Shown here one piece after another: positions 45,940-56,731 of a stretch of 64,000 bases of DNA (positions are counted from its first letter, which is position 1; every line of letters begins with the position of its first letter). Location of the stretch: the NCBI GenBank assembly GCA_034231615.1, contig CM067298.1, forward strand, positions 59,052,883-59,116,882, written 5' to 3'. Source of the stretch: Meghimatium bilineatum. Its lineage: Eukaryota > Mollusca > Gastropoda > Stylommatophora > Philomycidae. A program made the translations under genes and the position numbers. Below the pieces are notes generated by a model. That model did not search any database and was not told the DNA's origin. It saw only the letters and a list, made by a program, of their open reading frames with translations.

Positions 45940-46550
45940 CATCCAATTGATTAGACCACGAACCAACCTACAGAAAAAGAATATCATCCAATTGATGAGA
46001 CCACGAACCAACCTACAGAAAAAGAAAATCATCCAATTGATGAGACAACGAACCGACCTACATGAGAAGAAAAGCATCTACTTGATGAGACCACGAACCG
46101 ACCTACATGAGAAGAAAAGCATCTACTTGATGAGACCACGAACCAACCTACATGAGAAAAAAACTTGATGAGACCACGAACCAACCTACAGAAAAAGAAA
46201 ATCATCCAATTGATGAGACAACGAACCGACCTACATGAGAAGAAAAGCATCTACTTGATGAGACCACGAACCGACCTACATGAGAAGAAAAGCATCTACT
46301 TGATGAGACCACGAACCAACCTACATGAGAAAAAAACTTGATGAGACCACGAACCAACCTACAGAAAAAGAAAATTATCCAATTGATGAGACCACGAACC
46401 GACCTACAGAAAAAGAAAATCATCCAATTGATGAGACCACGAACCGACCTACATGAGAAGAAAAGCATCTACTTGATGAGACCACGAACCAACCTACATG
46501 AGAAAAAACTTGATGAGACCACGAACCGACCTACATGACAAGAAAAGCAT
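45940..46550. repeat. 45-bp minisatellite with 173-bp higher-order unit
   Basis: Basic 45-bp unit beginning GATGAGACCACGAACC. A 173-bp higher-order unit of four subunits (45+45+38+45) repeats: phase points at 46041, 46214 and 46387 are exactly 173 bp apart. Two subtypes alternate (CTACATGAGAAGAAAAGC and CTACAGAAAAAGAAAATC). Both strands are partly open (plus MRPRTDLHEKKSIYL, minus FFSCRSVRGLINWM), explaining the ORFs. Confidence 0.93.
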
Positions 46551-46869
46551 TCATGCTTACTTTCCCAATGTAATAAATCCCTCTTGAAAGATAATGCAGC
46601 GACTGTGACATTGGAAAATAAAACTTGAAACTTTAAGATAGTCACGTTGATTGCTGATAACTCTGGAAATAATTATATCATTGTATTCAATGTTGGATCT
46701 GTGCGCAGTGGCGAGAGGTCTGGACAGCTAGTTCTGGACAACTGGTAAAATTGCTGCCTTAAACAGTGGGACATACGGATCAACTACATCTAATATGAGC
46801 TTGTAAGTCAAGGCTGTTGCTACTGCTATAACATCTCTGGAATATCATTTACTAGAGAAGTTATTGTGT
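46551..46869. other. No recognised feature
   Basis: Spacer; nothing recognised. Confidence 0.3.
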
Positions 46870-47190
46870 CAAACAGTTCATGATGTGAAAGATTCTCAAT
46901 ATTCGGTATCGATTTGAGTGGATGGAGCTATAGCTACATTCAAACTTCAAAATATTGCATAGAGAACCTCCCAGGTCATGCAGATGTTCGCGGTAATGCG
47001 AGAGCAGACTTGCTTGTATCAATGACACCAATATACTGGGAGTTGAAATATTAAACTGTATCAAGAGAGCCTGCTGAATGCGGACACCACTAAATCTTGA
47101 TGATGGGATCTGGAGAATTGTGGTGCTAGAAGAAATGCACTTAGTGCAAACCTGTAGGTGGCCCACTCCCTCAGAGAATGTGACGAGTAT
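46870..47190 (+). pseudogene. LINE-F RNase H C-terminal fragment
   Basis: Plus strand: LPGHADVRGNARADLLVS (about 46968-47024; conserved RNase H end), then a frame break and HLVQTCRWPTPSENVTSIH, equivalent to the Cys-containing tail of Nimbus-like LINEs. Degraded on both sides. Confidence 0.75.
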
Positions 47191-48529
47191 ACATCTATAT
47201 GGTTTCTGTGGCTCGTTGGTCAAACACAGAAGTTCAATTTACACTCAAGGCGATCAGTTTGACTAGTTCCGCGTTCAGTTCCATATTATTCCAATTTCAG
47301 CCCTGATGTCGACGTCCGCATGCAGTGAATGAATTTCAATATATCCCCTTATCCATTGTCAACTATCCATATATTGATGGATAGTTTAATTATATATGGT
47401 AAAATATTATTTACATATTGTATACATTTTATACATATTGTATACATATCTGTCCGCTATCTCATAAGCGAAAATAAATGTATGTATGTATATCCTTTGC
47501 AGTAGATCCATATGATGTCACTGAGGTCGGAAGTAGCTATGGATACTAGGCACTCATATCGACATTGACCATTTTGTTTCTATCGAAGCATAGACTGAGA
47601 TTGTGACACAATAACTACCTTACAAAATAAAGTTCTAGAGAGTCATCTGAGGGTCCTAACAGCCTCATCGTTGATCCGCATACTGAATGTGGTTGTTTTA
47701 TATACTCCACTGCGTTCAACGATGACTCATACACAAGCAGTAGTAACTTAACCAGACTTCTCACATCCACCGGAAAATAAACTATAATCAGGTTTCTTCC
47801 ACCTATCCGATAAGATTAAACTATAACCAGTCTCCTATTATAATTCTAATAAAAATAAAATATAACCAGTTTTCTGCAACAACTCAGGTAAGAATAAGAG
47901 TTTCTAGCTTCTTGGCATCAGAAGATATCAGTTATAGTGTAACTAAAGAAGGAATATATTTTGGAAAAAAATACAGACAGACAGAGGAGACATAGATAAA
48001 TAAATAAATAAAAAGATAGTGAAACTGCGATAGCTAATTGTATACCATAAAATTGAAGTAAATATGCAACAGAAATAATAAATACTACAACATGTGAAAG
48101 TTATGGAGACATATAGTCATAAAAGAAAATGAGTGATATCGTATAAGGAGAAATGAGCCCTATAAATTAAAAAAAAAGAAATGTTATTAGTCGCATAAGT
48201 GCCTGTTCTGTACAATAAAGTTCCAGTGTGGTATTGTTTTGTTTTGATGTTCGCTGATGAAGATAAATTATTGTTTTTATTTTGACAGAACGATGAGGTG
48301 AGAAGAAGGTTGTGAATGAGGCAAAAGCGAACAGAGGATGCTTTATGTACATAATAGGCACAGAGGATGTTTTATGCACATGGTGTAAAAATTCAGCTTC
48401 ACGGATATGTTTTATGTTAGCACATGAGAATAGAAAAGTGGAAACACAACAACAGAGAAAAGTAAAACTGGATTAACAAAAATCACAGAAAAAGAACTTC
48501 TGTTCTTCCTTCTGTTTACGTTTTAAAAA
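47191..48529. other. No recognised feature
   Basis: AT-rich. A small palindrome (AACTATCCATATATTGATGG, then ATAGTT) lies near 47365-47392 and a short triplicated ATACATATTGTATACAT near 47415-47450. Otherwise nothing. Confidence 0.35.
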
Positions 48530-48625
48530 TTCGCTCTAGCAGGATGTAGTCCGGAGAAAGAAATGTGCTGTTACAGATTGGCTGCGATATCTGCGTCTTT
48601 CATCCTGACACAATAAGTTCAGCGT
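48530..48625 (+). repeat. R1, 5' fragment
   Basis: CTAGCAGGATGTAGTCCGGA and GCGATATCTGCGTCTTTC in R1 order. Confidence 0.75.
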
Positions 48626-48904
48626 AAACAAGACACAACTACAAAAAGACACAATAAGAATGAAGACTACCTTTAACATTTGTTGCAGACAAGAATATGA
48701 GATTGAATTTATTAAAATTACATTAAGAAAAGGTGAAAGATATGGCCAATCAAATGATAAATATATGGTACAACTACGTCAAATGATAAATATATGGTAA
48801 AATTACGTCAATTGGTTGAATCAAGTCTTTGATATATGATAACAATACGGCAAACTACACGGGAGTGCTATGAACAACTCTGCACAGGAAGACAATGTAG
48901 AGAA

Positions 48905-49135
48905 CATTTACTGTTCATCTTCAAACTCTTGTCGAAAAAAAGGTGTTGCTTCACGGCGTACAGCGGGGCGTCGATATTGCACCTTTTGGCATGACAGGTA
49001 ACTTTACCATCGATTTCTGATCACTGTCACATTTAATGTGATCATGCAGAGAGAGCTACACCAAACGTCGCTAGTCGTCTATTACAACATGCATGGAAGG
49101 TTACAATTTTGCTATTCTTTGCTTTGAGGTTCCGG
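48905..49135 (+). repeat. R1, diverged
   Basis: CTTCAAACTCTTG start, TCGATATTGCACCTTTTGGC, CGTCTATTACAACATGCATG and TTGCTATTCTTTGC in R1 order over the full length. Confidence 0.65.
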
Positions 49136-49559
49136 AAATTCGCGGCTATTTGAATCTGGTATTGAATTTTGTTTATAAAGTAGTTTTTTTAGCACTCACA
49201 CAATATTTACATACGTGCTCTATATTCTGGAACAGATGTCACTAGCATGCATGGTTATCGTTCCCATGACTCATTAGAAACATATTTCTAAGACTATAAA
49301 TATAAGCACTCCTCCCTACTGTTGCGAAGTTAAATGCCAACATGTTGCAACCTCAGTATAGATGTGATGCATTATTCATTGCTATATTCAAAAAGGTAAT
49401 CCCCTACAAGTCTAAATCGATAATAAGTAATTAATGCAGCACAACTGTAACATAACAAGCAAAACTTGGAACAGGATAATTAGGTTTTGCTATTCACTGG
49501 TTCACACACATAATAACACACACAAATCGACGTCTCGACAAAAGTGTTTCGATGAGACA

Positions 49560-49910
49560 CTATGGCTGATGAAAGATTATTCTCTTGCCTGCATACTTAG
49601 TGACCCAATGAATATATTCGCAAAGTTTAAGCGAGAGCTATCCTACGTTGATGTGAAGTTATTGACAAAATCTAAGACCAGAAATATTATACTTTCATTC
49701 ATGCCAGACATGAGGATGTAGGCGGTAATGAGCGAGCAGAGACGCTGGCGAACATGGCCTCAGTGTCAATAGCTACACCACTTCATCAATCTGACTTGGT
49801 TAATTGCGTTAAATTCGCGGCCACTATGAAGATTGTTGAAACTGTGAATCATGGTCTCTCCCTCAATATGACTGCAGATTGGTGTAAAGATCAAACAGCC
49901 CGTAAAGAGA
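49560..49910 (+). pseudogene. LINE-F RNase H fragment
   Basis: Plus strand: DYSLACILSDPMNIFAKFKRE (split RNase H core, aspartate of LSDxMNI), SKTRNIILSFMP, a frame break, then HEDVGGNERAETLANMASVS (about 49708-49765) and LVNCVKFAATM. It runs directly into a (CA)n(TA)n microsatellite. Confidence 0.8.
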
Positions 49911-49930
49911 AACACACACACACACACACA

Positions 49931-50022
<92 letters not shown>
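49911..50022. repeat. (CA)n(TA)n compound microsatellite
   Basis: About 25 CA units with a T interruption, then about 29 TA units. ORFs across it are artefacts. Confidence 0.95.
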
Positions 50023-50026
<4 letters not shown>

Positions 50027-50084
50027 CCCGCTTTAGGAGTTGATTACTCCATCCATAGAGGGTCAAATGATCGAGAGGTCATGC

Positions 50085-50215
50085 TAAAGTCTGATTTTTC
50101 AGAATGAAAGAAGGAGATATCGCAGTCAAGCTGCAAATCATGATATAAAGCATGCCATTCTCCGGATGACACCCTTTTAGTAAGTAGTTTGGGAACGAAC
50201 ACAGAAGAAGATGAA
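50085..50215 (-). repeat. R1, 5' half, minus orientation
   Basis: GAAAGAAGGAGATATCGCAG, GCCATTCTCCGGATGACACC and GGGAACGAACACAGAAGAAG. Forms an inverted pair with the plus-strand copy that follows. Confidence 0.75.
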
Positions 50216-50224
50216 GATATTTCC

Positions 50225-50343
50225 ATTGAATCCTCTTTTGTTAGGACAACAGTTTTATTAAATTTGAAGCAGGGTGTAGTTCAGAGAATGGAGATGCGTA
50301 GTGCAACAATTTATTTGTACCGATATTCCGACATATCAAACTT
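50225..50343 (+). repeat. R1 variant, plus orientation
   Basis: TGTTAGGACAACAGTTTTAT, CAGGGTGTAGTTCAGAGAAT and TTTGTACCGATATTCCGACA resemble the R1 variant at 6819-6982. Confidence 0.6.
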
Positions 50344-50728
50344 CAATAGTGATATGTTTACATTAACTTTTTTTCCAATTCTTCTGAAAGGTGGACAACC
50401 ATAGCTATGTCGTTAGTAGTCAATAGTCGTATGTTTACATTAACTTTTTTTCCAATTCTTCTGAAAGGTCGACAACCATAGCTATGTTGTTAGTAGTCAA
50501 TAGTGATATGTTTACATTAACTTTTTTTCCAATTCTTCTGAAAGGTGGACAACTATAGCTATGTCGTTAGTAGTCAATAGTGATATGTTTACATTAACTG
50601 ATTATCCAATTCTTCTGAAAGGTGGACAACTATAGCTATGTCGTTAGTAGTCAATAGTGATATGTTTACATTAACTGTTTATCCAATTCTTCTGAAAGGT
50701 GGACAACCATAGCTATGTCGTTAGTAAG
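50344..50728. repeat. 77-bp tandem repeat, 5 units
   Basis: CAATAGT starts at 50344, 50421, 50498, 50575 and 50652: an exact 77-bp period, with few substitutions (TTTTTTTCC versus TGATTATCC and TGTTTATCC). Confidence 0.95.
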
Positions 50729-51278
50729 CAAGCCTATGCTTCGCAATCCGTTAATCACCATCACTCGTACAGCACGTTAACGTTTTTTGTTACTCATTTA
50801 AATTGTGCTCACGATAAACGCTGCTTCAAATTTGTTTTCGCTGTTTGATCGTTATTGGCGTCATCACATACATCCACTTTCTATCACGAATAATATAATA
50901 ATATGATCCATGACCCGTTAGTGTCGTAGGGATATAACACTTGAGACATCAACACAAAAAGTCATCCAAACACCTCCTCTCAACCGTTCGGATGCGTATA
51001 GAAAAGTAATACATGTACCGTTCCTTGATTCTGTAAAATTAGTATTTCCTTCTTCATCTATTCTCCTTCTACCCTCAAATGTTACTTGCAGCATAGTTTT
51101 ATAAAAACCACTGCGTAAACCGTTTCAATATCGTTTAAAGTGTTTCTTCATAACCTATGAGTTTGTCGATGCTTTAGAGAGCGAATATATTTGTTTTATG
51201 CCCCCATGATTTGTAACAAACTTCTGTAACACTTATACTCAAAAGTCTCAATTAGTCTTTCCGTGTCTGCATTCAGTG
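50729..51278. other. No recognised feature
   Basis: Nothing recognised. Confidence 0.3.
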
Positions 51279-51545
51279 TCAAACTCTCATATACGCCAAA
51301 GAACAGTTAGTACTATCGATCTTTGGAGCGTGGCAGCCTACTTGATAGTGTACGTGCTTATTATCACCAAAATAGATCGTGCAAGGTTCGAAGCTACTGT
51401 CGGACACATACAAATTCGGGTCGTATTTTCCATGACTTAGAGAGAGGTAAATACAGAAAGGAAGGGAACTGGTTATCTCATCAAATAGTTCTTGCGGCTT
51501 AGTACATAAAGAACTATCTTCATGCCCGACGAAGGTTGATACCAT
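51279..51545 (-). CDS. Unrecognised 88-codon ORF
   Basis: Minus strand, compositionally more protein-like than its surroundings: MVSTFVGHEDSSLC, PQELFDEITSSLPFCIYL, KYDPNLYVSDSSF, TIYFGDNKHVHYQVG. I do not recognise it. The ending (hydrophobic strand, then HxHYQV) faintly recalls the C-terminal histidine strand of OTU-type proteases, which occur in some transposons, but no catalytic Cys block is seen, so I make no functional claim. It may be a decayed transposon piece or an isolated exon. No neighbours support a gene. Confidence 0.25.
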   Translation of the reverse strand: MVSTFVGHEDSSLCTKPQELFDEITSSLPFCIYLSLSHGKYDPNLYVSDSSFEPCTIYFGDNKHVHYQVGCHAPKIDSTNCSLAYMRV

Positions 51546-51704
51546 AGGACCTACCTTTACCTTTATAGGGTCACTTCACTGCAATACTGCTCTTACTTCT
51601 TCAAATCAAATCTTGCCATTACACTCTCGAGTTTTATCTTGATCTTTGCCCCCGAATTGTCATCATCACATATTTGTGACTCAAAGTATTTAGAAGTATT
51701 AATT

Positions 51705-51875
51705 TCTTCCTGTTTGTCACCATGTAGTCGGAATAACATTTTTCCAGTTTGTCACTATGCAGTCGGTATTAATTACTTCCAGTTTGTGAACATTTAGTCA
51801 GAAATAATTACTTCCAGTTTGTGACCATGTTCTCAGAATTAACTTTTCCCAGTTTGTGGTCATGTAGTCAGAAAT
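51705..51875. repeat. About 36-bp minisatellite, 4-5 units
   Basis: Units of the type CCAGTTTGTGACCATGTAGT then CAGAAATAATTACTT, with gains and losses of a few bases. Confidence 0.8.
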
Positions 51876-51944
51876 GTTTGGGATCTTGTTTAACATTACT
51901 AATCACCAAATCTTGCTTTTATAAACGCTAATTTCTATGCTGAT

Positions 51945-52180
51945 TAATGATGCCAGAAAGATACAATCTTCATACGTTGGACACGTCTAGAGATAGGGAG
52001 ATATTGCAAGAAAGTAGGCACGAGAGATCGATGACTACAACGTGAGAAAATATTACGTAGTCTGACATCGTGGCATGACAGAGAGCAACGAACCTGACAC
52101 AAGATACTTGAAATACAGAATTGTGGAGGACTATGATCGCCTACGACAGTCGGTATGAAACCTGATGATGATGAATTTCC
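51945..52180 (+). pseudogene. LINE-D terminal fragment
   Basis: Plus strand, several frames: SLTSWHDRE-like reading near 52060-52085 and NTELWRTMIAYDSRY (about 52112-52157), matching RDRELWRAMTAYASRHGT of the 27548 copy. Confidence 0.7.
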
Positions 52181-52359
52181 ATGACATATTTCCGACAAAC
52201 TATGTAGTTCCGACAGTACAATCAAATTTATTCCTGTATATGTCGCCGCGTCTGCTATGGTAAAGCGGCCTTTATTTCCACAGCCCATAGAAAGCACCCC
52301 TGCACTCCTTCACAGGAAAACATGCAGTAACGAAAGTTTTTTTTTTAAATTTCCGACAA

Positions 52360-52700
52360 ACGTATTCTAAATTTGAGATGTGTTCATGGAGTTCGAATTC
52401 GGAACCAAACAAGATATCGACATCTTCGATATAACACAATTTATAAAGTTGCCTACGAGCAATAGTGTTTAATGATCTTGCTGGAAATTTTATATTATAT
52501 GTTCCAGATAAATATTAAATAATAAATGGGGATAGTATGCAACCTTGACGCACTCCTATATACGCCCATGTAAAATTCGTCAGCTTAATTATTTATGAAA
52601 TGAACACAGTGTGCATCTGAGTAGAGTTGTTTAATAAAGTCTATGATATTTGTTTCGAAGATGTCTAAGTATTTACCAGATACATTGATACCACACATTA
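52360..52700 (-). pseudogene. Reverse transcriptase palm fragment with GVRQGC motif
   Basis: Minus strand: DIFETNIIDFIKQLYSDA and ADEFYMGVYRSA, then in the next frame GVRQGCILSP (52527-52556), and further on YIEDVDILFGSEFELHEH, equivalent to the FADDIDLL catalytic box with the first Asp replaced. RTE-type palm; it cannot be assigned to a lettered family because the others lack this region. Confidence 0.8.
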
Positions 52701-52789
52701 TTAAATGTCCTTGTGAAAAAAAATGCTACGAAAAACTTTGATGTAAATTTCGATAATTTCAGACGTATATGTGCATGTGAGGTATTCTC

Positions 52790-52990
52790 CCTAGCGTAGT
52801 GGTTAAGCTGTCCGCATTGTGTTCAAGAGGTCATGAGTTAGAATCCGGCTATGTCGTCTTGTTTACAAGATGGATTTTTTCGGAGATTTCTGTGGATTAC
52901 CACTTGAAGCTACGGAGTTACGAGCTATGAGTGGTACTCTCGGCAGGTGGCGTGCAGCTTCGTTGAGAGTGACGGAGAACATATGGGAAA
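52790..52990 (+). repeat. SINE-1, full length with head
   Basis: A box TAGCGTAGTGGTTAAGC (52793-52809), B-box-like GAGTTAGAATCC, CTTGTTTACAAGATGG, GGATTACCACTTGAAGC and TACTCTCGGCAGG. Matches 3590-3775 (inverted) from end to end. Confidence 0.8.
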
Positions 52991-53362
52991 CCGAGTACAG
53001 TGAAGTCAATCCTCTACGACTTTTGAACCCTTCAAGGTAACCGTACATATTCCATCATTATCTCAGTCTTACATACCTAATTATATATTTACATTCATAT
53101 GAAAGTCTGAAGCCTATATGCGACTTATGACAACAGCCACGTTTGTCGTCTCGTAGAATAAAATGAGGCTAGAACACGATAACTGCCATAGTACAAAGTA
53201 CACTGAGTATTGGACATTTACAGTAGCGCTACATTAACGATATCATCCTCCATTCCTATACTAGAATTAATGACCTGCATAACCTTTTTCTCTCGGTTTT
53301 TCTCTCATAGCTATAAAACTAAAGTCACATTTCACACGGTATGTAGATATTCATAATTTTTA
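52991..53362. other. No recognised feature
   Basis: Nothing recognised. Confidence 0.3.
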
Positions 53363-54175
53363 TATGGTTGGTTGGTTGGCTTCTGATCCAGCGTTCCATG
53401 GGCTCATACACTTTGACCCAATGTCATTGTGTGATATATGCATGTGTTTGTGAGCTGTTGTTTTGTTCCATAAAATGTGTTCCATTTATCTGGCCCTGGA
53501 GTGAGAAACATTTTTATGACATCATTCAGCGCTGGGCATTCAAAAAGGTGGTGGTCAACAATTTTAAAGGGATGAGTGCACAGCCGGCACCCTGGAGTGT
53601 GTTGTGTTTGTAATCTGTTCAGTGATTGTTAAGCTGTACATGTGTGCGCAGTAGGAATATGATACTCTGGTCTTTTCTTTCCAGGAGGTTGATATTGTCA
53701 TTAGGATTTGGGCAGGTCATATATTTATAGATTTCCATCCCAGTGTTTCCCATGGCCCATCTGTTCATCCAATTTTCTTTGTTCGCAGATTTCAACATCT
53801 TTTTATCTGTGTGCATGGTTGTTTGTGTATATGGCTGTTCTTGTTGTGCTCCCATCTTTGCTAGTCTGTCTGCCTTGTCACTGCCAGGTGTGTTCGAGTG
53901 GCCAGGAATCCACTGCATAACAATGCTGACTTCATAAGATGTAAGTAGCTGGTTGGCATGGTGATATAGTTCAACGAGCTCAGGCTCACAATGTCCATCA
54001 CATTCTAGTGCGTGAAAAGCGGACATAAAATCTGTAAAAATAACAACGTTGTGGATTTTTGATGGGAAGGCATCAAATATGGTTTTCAGGTGGTACAAGG
54101 CAAATTTTAGTGCTGTTATTTCAGCTTCATAGTTAGAAAATATCTCCCACAGGCATCAAACAATTCATCAGATGT
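53363..54175 (-). pseudogene. LINE-B RNase H and 3' end
   Basis: Minus strand. LFDACGRYF and NYEAEIT-like start (54110-54175), then a 159-codon frame: YHLKTIFDAFPSKIHN, VVIFTDFMSAFHALECDGH (RNase H Asp retained in FTD), MQWIPGHSNTPGSDKADRLA (the His-containing end), NWMNRWAMGNTGMEIYKYMT and NDNINLLERKDQSIIFLLRT. It is the best-kept RNase H in the window. The 3' end has a GGTTGGTTGG tract (ACCA-type tail on this strand) at 53367-53379. RT is absent. Confidence 0.9.
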
Positions 54176-55079
54176 TTAATTTTTATATTTGACAGTCATA
54201 TTGACAGTCTTGTCAAGAGTGACCCACATTGATACTACGAAACTGTTACAGGCAATTGTGAGTGAATAGTGGTCCAAAATGGTGGGACATTGAGTATATA
54301 CATGAAAAAATATGCACTGTCTGTGTATGAGACTTATTCTGAAAGTAGTACACACCACTGAAAGATAGAGCTGTATAGGTATGAAAGAAAGCTCTTGAAA
54401 ATCTCTCCTTTATATAGAAAACAAATGCTTTAAAGGTCGTAATTCATGGCAATAACGAAAAAGCAAACACACAAATCCACAAACAGTTAATCATTTTCAT
54501 TCTGTTTTACCATTGCGCTAATCTATGTGGAAGCTAGTCATTGCCCCATTAACAGAAATCAAACCATCCCCGACATGTTACACTAGAATATTATTCTTGT
54601 ATTTACAATAATATTCTTTTGTGGCGAGCATATCTGATCTTTGTAAACACGCAAATCGTACGCTTTGACAAATAGTGTGTGACAGGAACGCAAGCAACAG
54701 ATTGGCTAGCTTTGTATCTCATCTTCACAATACTAGTAGAAGAGTTCCCATAGTGCAGTAGAACTATATCTATTCTCATTACCACTGTAATAATGCAGGG
54801 ATGCATAATCAGTGATCAATCACTTAACAATCCGAAACAAAAGGTATGCTGCTGAAAAATCATAGAGTTCATTTACATCTGTGAATTGTTTGTGATCTTT
54901 TAGTGATAAACTGTAAAATTGAACCTGTTTTAATATTGCGGTAAGCTCTATCGATATTGGTCCACCAGGTGTGACAACCGAGGCCTGGACTTCTAGTTCA
55001 AGTGCAAAGAATAGGATCACTTTCCTCTTTTCAGGCATCTCATAGGAGGCGACTAAGGAAAGTTGACTGCCGCCCACAT
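54176..55079. other. No gene; R1-like trace
   Basis: Contains GTGCAAAGAATAGGATCAC and TCATAGGAGGCGACTAAGG at 54998-55060, a weak match to the 3' part of R1. Otherwise nothing. Confidence 0.35.
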
Positions 55080-55152
55080 GTCTAGCTAGATGGCTGGAAG
55101 GATATAAATTTATATCAGAATTTATATCCTTCCGGCCATCTCTCTAGACACG
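55080..55152. repeat. Inverted repeat, about 34-bp arms
   Basis: TAGATGGCTGGAAGGATATA on the left and TATATCCTTCCGGCCATCTC on the right are near-perfect inverses around a short TCAGA centre, with outer CATGTCTAG and CTAGACACG. Confidence 0.9.
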
Positions 55153-55704
55153 TGAACACGAGTTGTGTCGTCCCTACTTTTCGTTTTTTATGTGTACGTG
55201 TATGTACTTCTTGACAAGTGCCTTTCGGTCAAAAAGTCGATTTGTATGTGTATATATAAAATTATATATAGGCCCTATGGTTAGTTGCCATGCATAAAAA
55301 TCACTATCGATGAAGTTTTATTTCTACTATATGCAATTTTTGGAGGGAAATATCTTCAGAGCTTTCTTTTACGATTATAATAATCAGCTGTATTCACCGA
55401 TGTCTGTATATGTCTTAATATATTCTACAATTACCTAGACTTGAGTATACTCTATATTCAAGGTAGGTAGTACTGGATAAAATAGACACCTGGTTTCAAT
55501 ATCTTTGACTTGACATACTTGAACAGAACATTGATACGGTGTGCAAAGCGAAGTTGAAGAACTTTGAATATTTATAATATATTTAACATACATAAAAGTT
55601 TGTAGAGATTGTACCTATATTTTTCAAATTTAGACGTGAATCTTAAAATAAATTGTTAAATTTCGCAATATGCAACGTACTAGAAAGATTGTAAGAAGTT
55701 TTCA
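55153..55704. other. No recognised feature
   Basis: Nothing recognised. Confidence 0.3.
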
Positions 55705-55815
55705 GACATCTTACCGGCTTTTAATATTACCACACATATTATTAACTTTTAGCATGAGCGATTTAACCGTGTAGTTTTTAGCATCAGCGACATGTTACTA
55801 ATTTTTAGCATCATT
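55705..55815. repeat. TTTTAGCATCAG minisatellite, first block
   Basis: Diverged units of TTTTTAGCATCAG plus CATCTTACCAG, here with GAGCGATTTAACC variants. The array continues at 56325, 57817 and 58340. Confidence 0.7.
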
Positions 55816-55984
55816 CATGGATGTGTAAACATTCATGTCCAGCTCAAGCTAGCTTCTGTGACCGGCTTTGCGAGCCGATAGAAGTATTTTTGCGCAAACA
55901 TATTTCAAGGAGCAAGCCAGTTGACTTTTCCTTGTGCAATTCATTGTCACCAGTGATAATTCTATGGTTGGATGTGTAGAGATG

Positions 55985-56285
55985 AAGATATTTGGGTAAT
56001 AATAGGTATAATACCTTGCACATATTACATAGAAAGGCAGGAGATAAAGTGGTTTGGCCACATTATGAGAATGCATCACGACAAGTTGCCCTTACAGGCA
56101 TATAACCAAATGAGATCAGTGTACAAAGCCAGAGGAAGACTACGGAAAAGATGAATAGTATACGCTAGGGACATCCTAAACAGACACGGTCATGTCACAG
56201 CCGAGGCCACATATCTGGCTTTGGAACGCAGCTGGCTTTCGAGCTCCAACCACCCTTACGTTTAACGGCAAGAATGGATAACAAA
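55985..56285 (+). pseudogene. LINE-E-like RT fragment inside the minisatellite
   Basis: Plus strand: IPCTYYIERQEIKWFGHIMRM, HHDKLPLQAYNQM, SVYKARGRLRKR and a stop, then ARDILNRHGHVTAEATYLALE. Same arrangement as LINE-E (QQIKWFxHxxR, KARGRPxKRW). Minisatellite units lie on both sides, suggesting insertion into the array. Confidence 0.75.
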
Positions 56286-56324
56286 CCATATGTGGAAAGA
56301 CAATAGACAATAGCATCCTACATC

Positions 56325-56731
56325 TTGCCAGATTTTTAGTATCAGAGATCTTACCAGTTTTTAGCACGAGCGATCTAACTAGCTTTCAGCATCAGACACA
56401 TTAACAATTTTAGCCACTATTTTAGCATCAGACTTCTTATCAATTTTTAGCATCATACATTATCTTACTAGTTTTAGCATCAGCCATCTGAGCAATTTTT
56501 AGCATTAGATATCATCTTACTAGTTCTTAGCATCAGACATCTTACCAGTTCTTAACACCAAACATCTTACCAGTTTTTAGCATCAGACATCTTACCAGTT
56601 CTTAGCATCAGACATCTTACCAGTTCTTAACACCAAAAATCTTACCAGTTTTTAGCATCAGACATTTTACCAGTTCTTAACACCAAACATCTTACCAGTT
56701 TTTAGCATCATACATCATACCAGTTCTTAGC
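56325..56731. repeat. TTTTAGCATCAG minisatellite, main block
   Basis: About 17 units of TTAGCATCAGACATCTTACC plus AGTT, with a second type TTAACACCAAACATCTTACC. Broken at 56731 by the 1085-bp element. Confidence 0.9.

Noticed and set aside
45940..46550. Coding repeat MRPRTDLHEKKSIYL
   Set aside because: Both strands are open and subunits of 38 bp shift the frame; it is a minisatellite.
49754..50066. ORFs with CVCV and YIYI repeats
   Set aside because: Translation of a (CA)n(TA)n tract; only the upstream part is meaningful, as LINE-F RNase H.
54330..54360. Mariner terminus (TATTCTGAAAGTAGT)
   Set aside because: Only a short resemblance; no partner terminus or transposase motif found.
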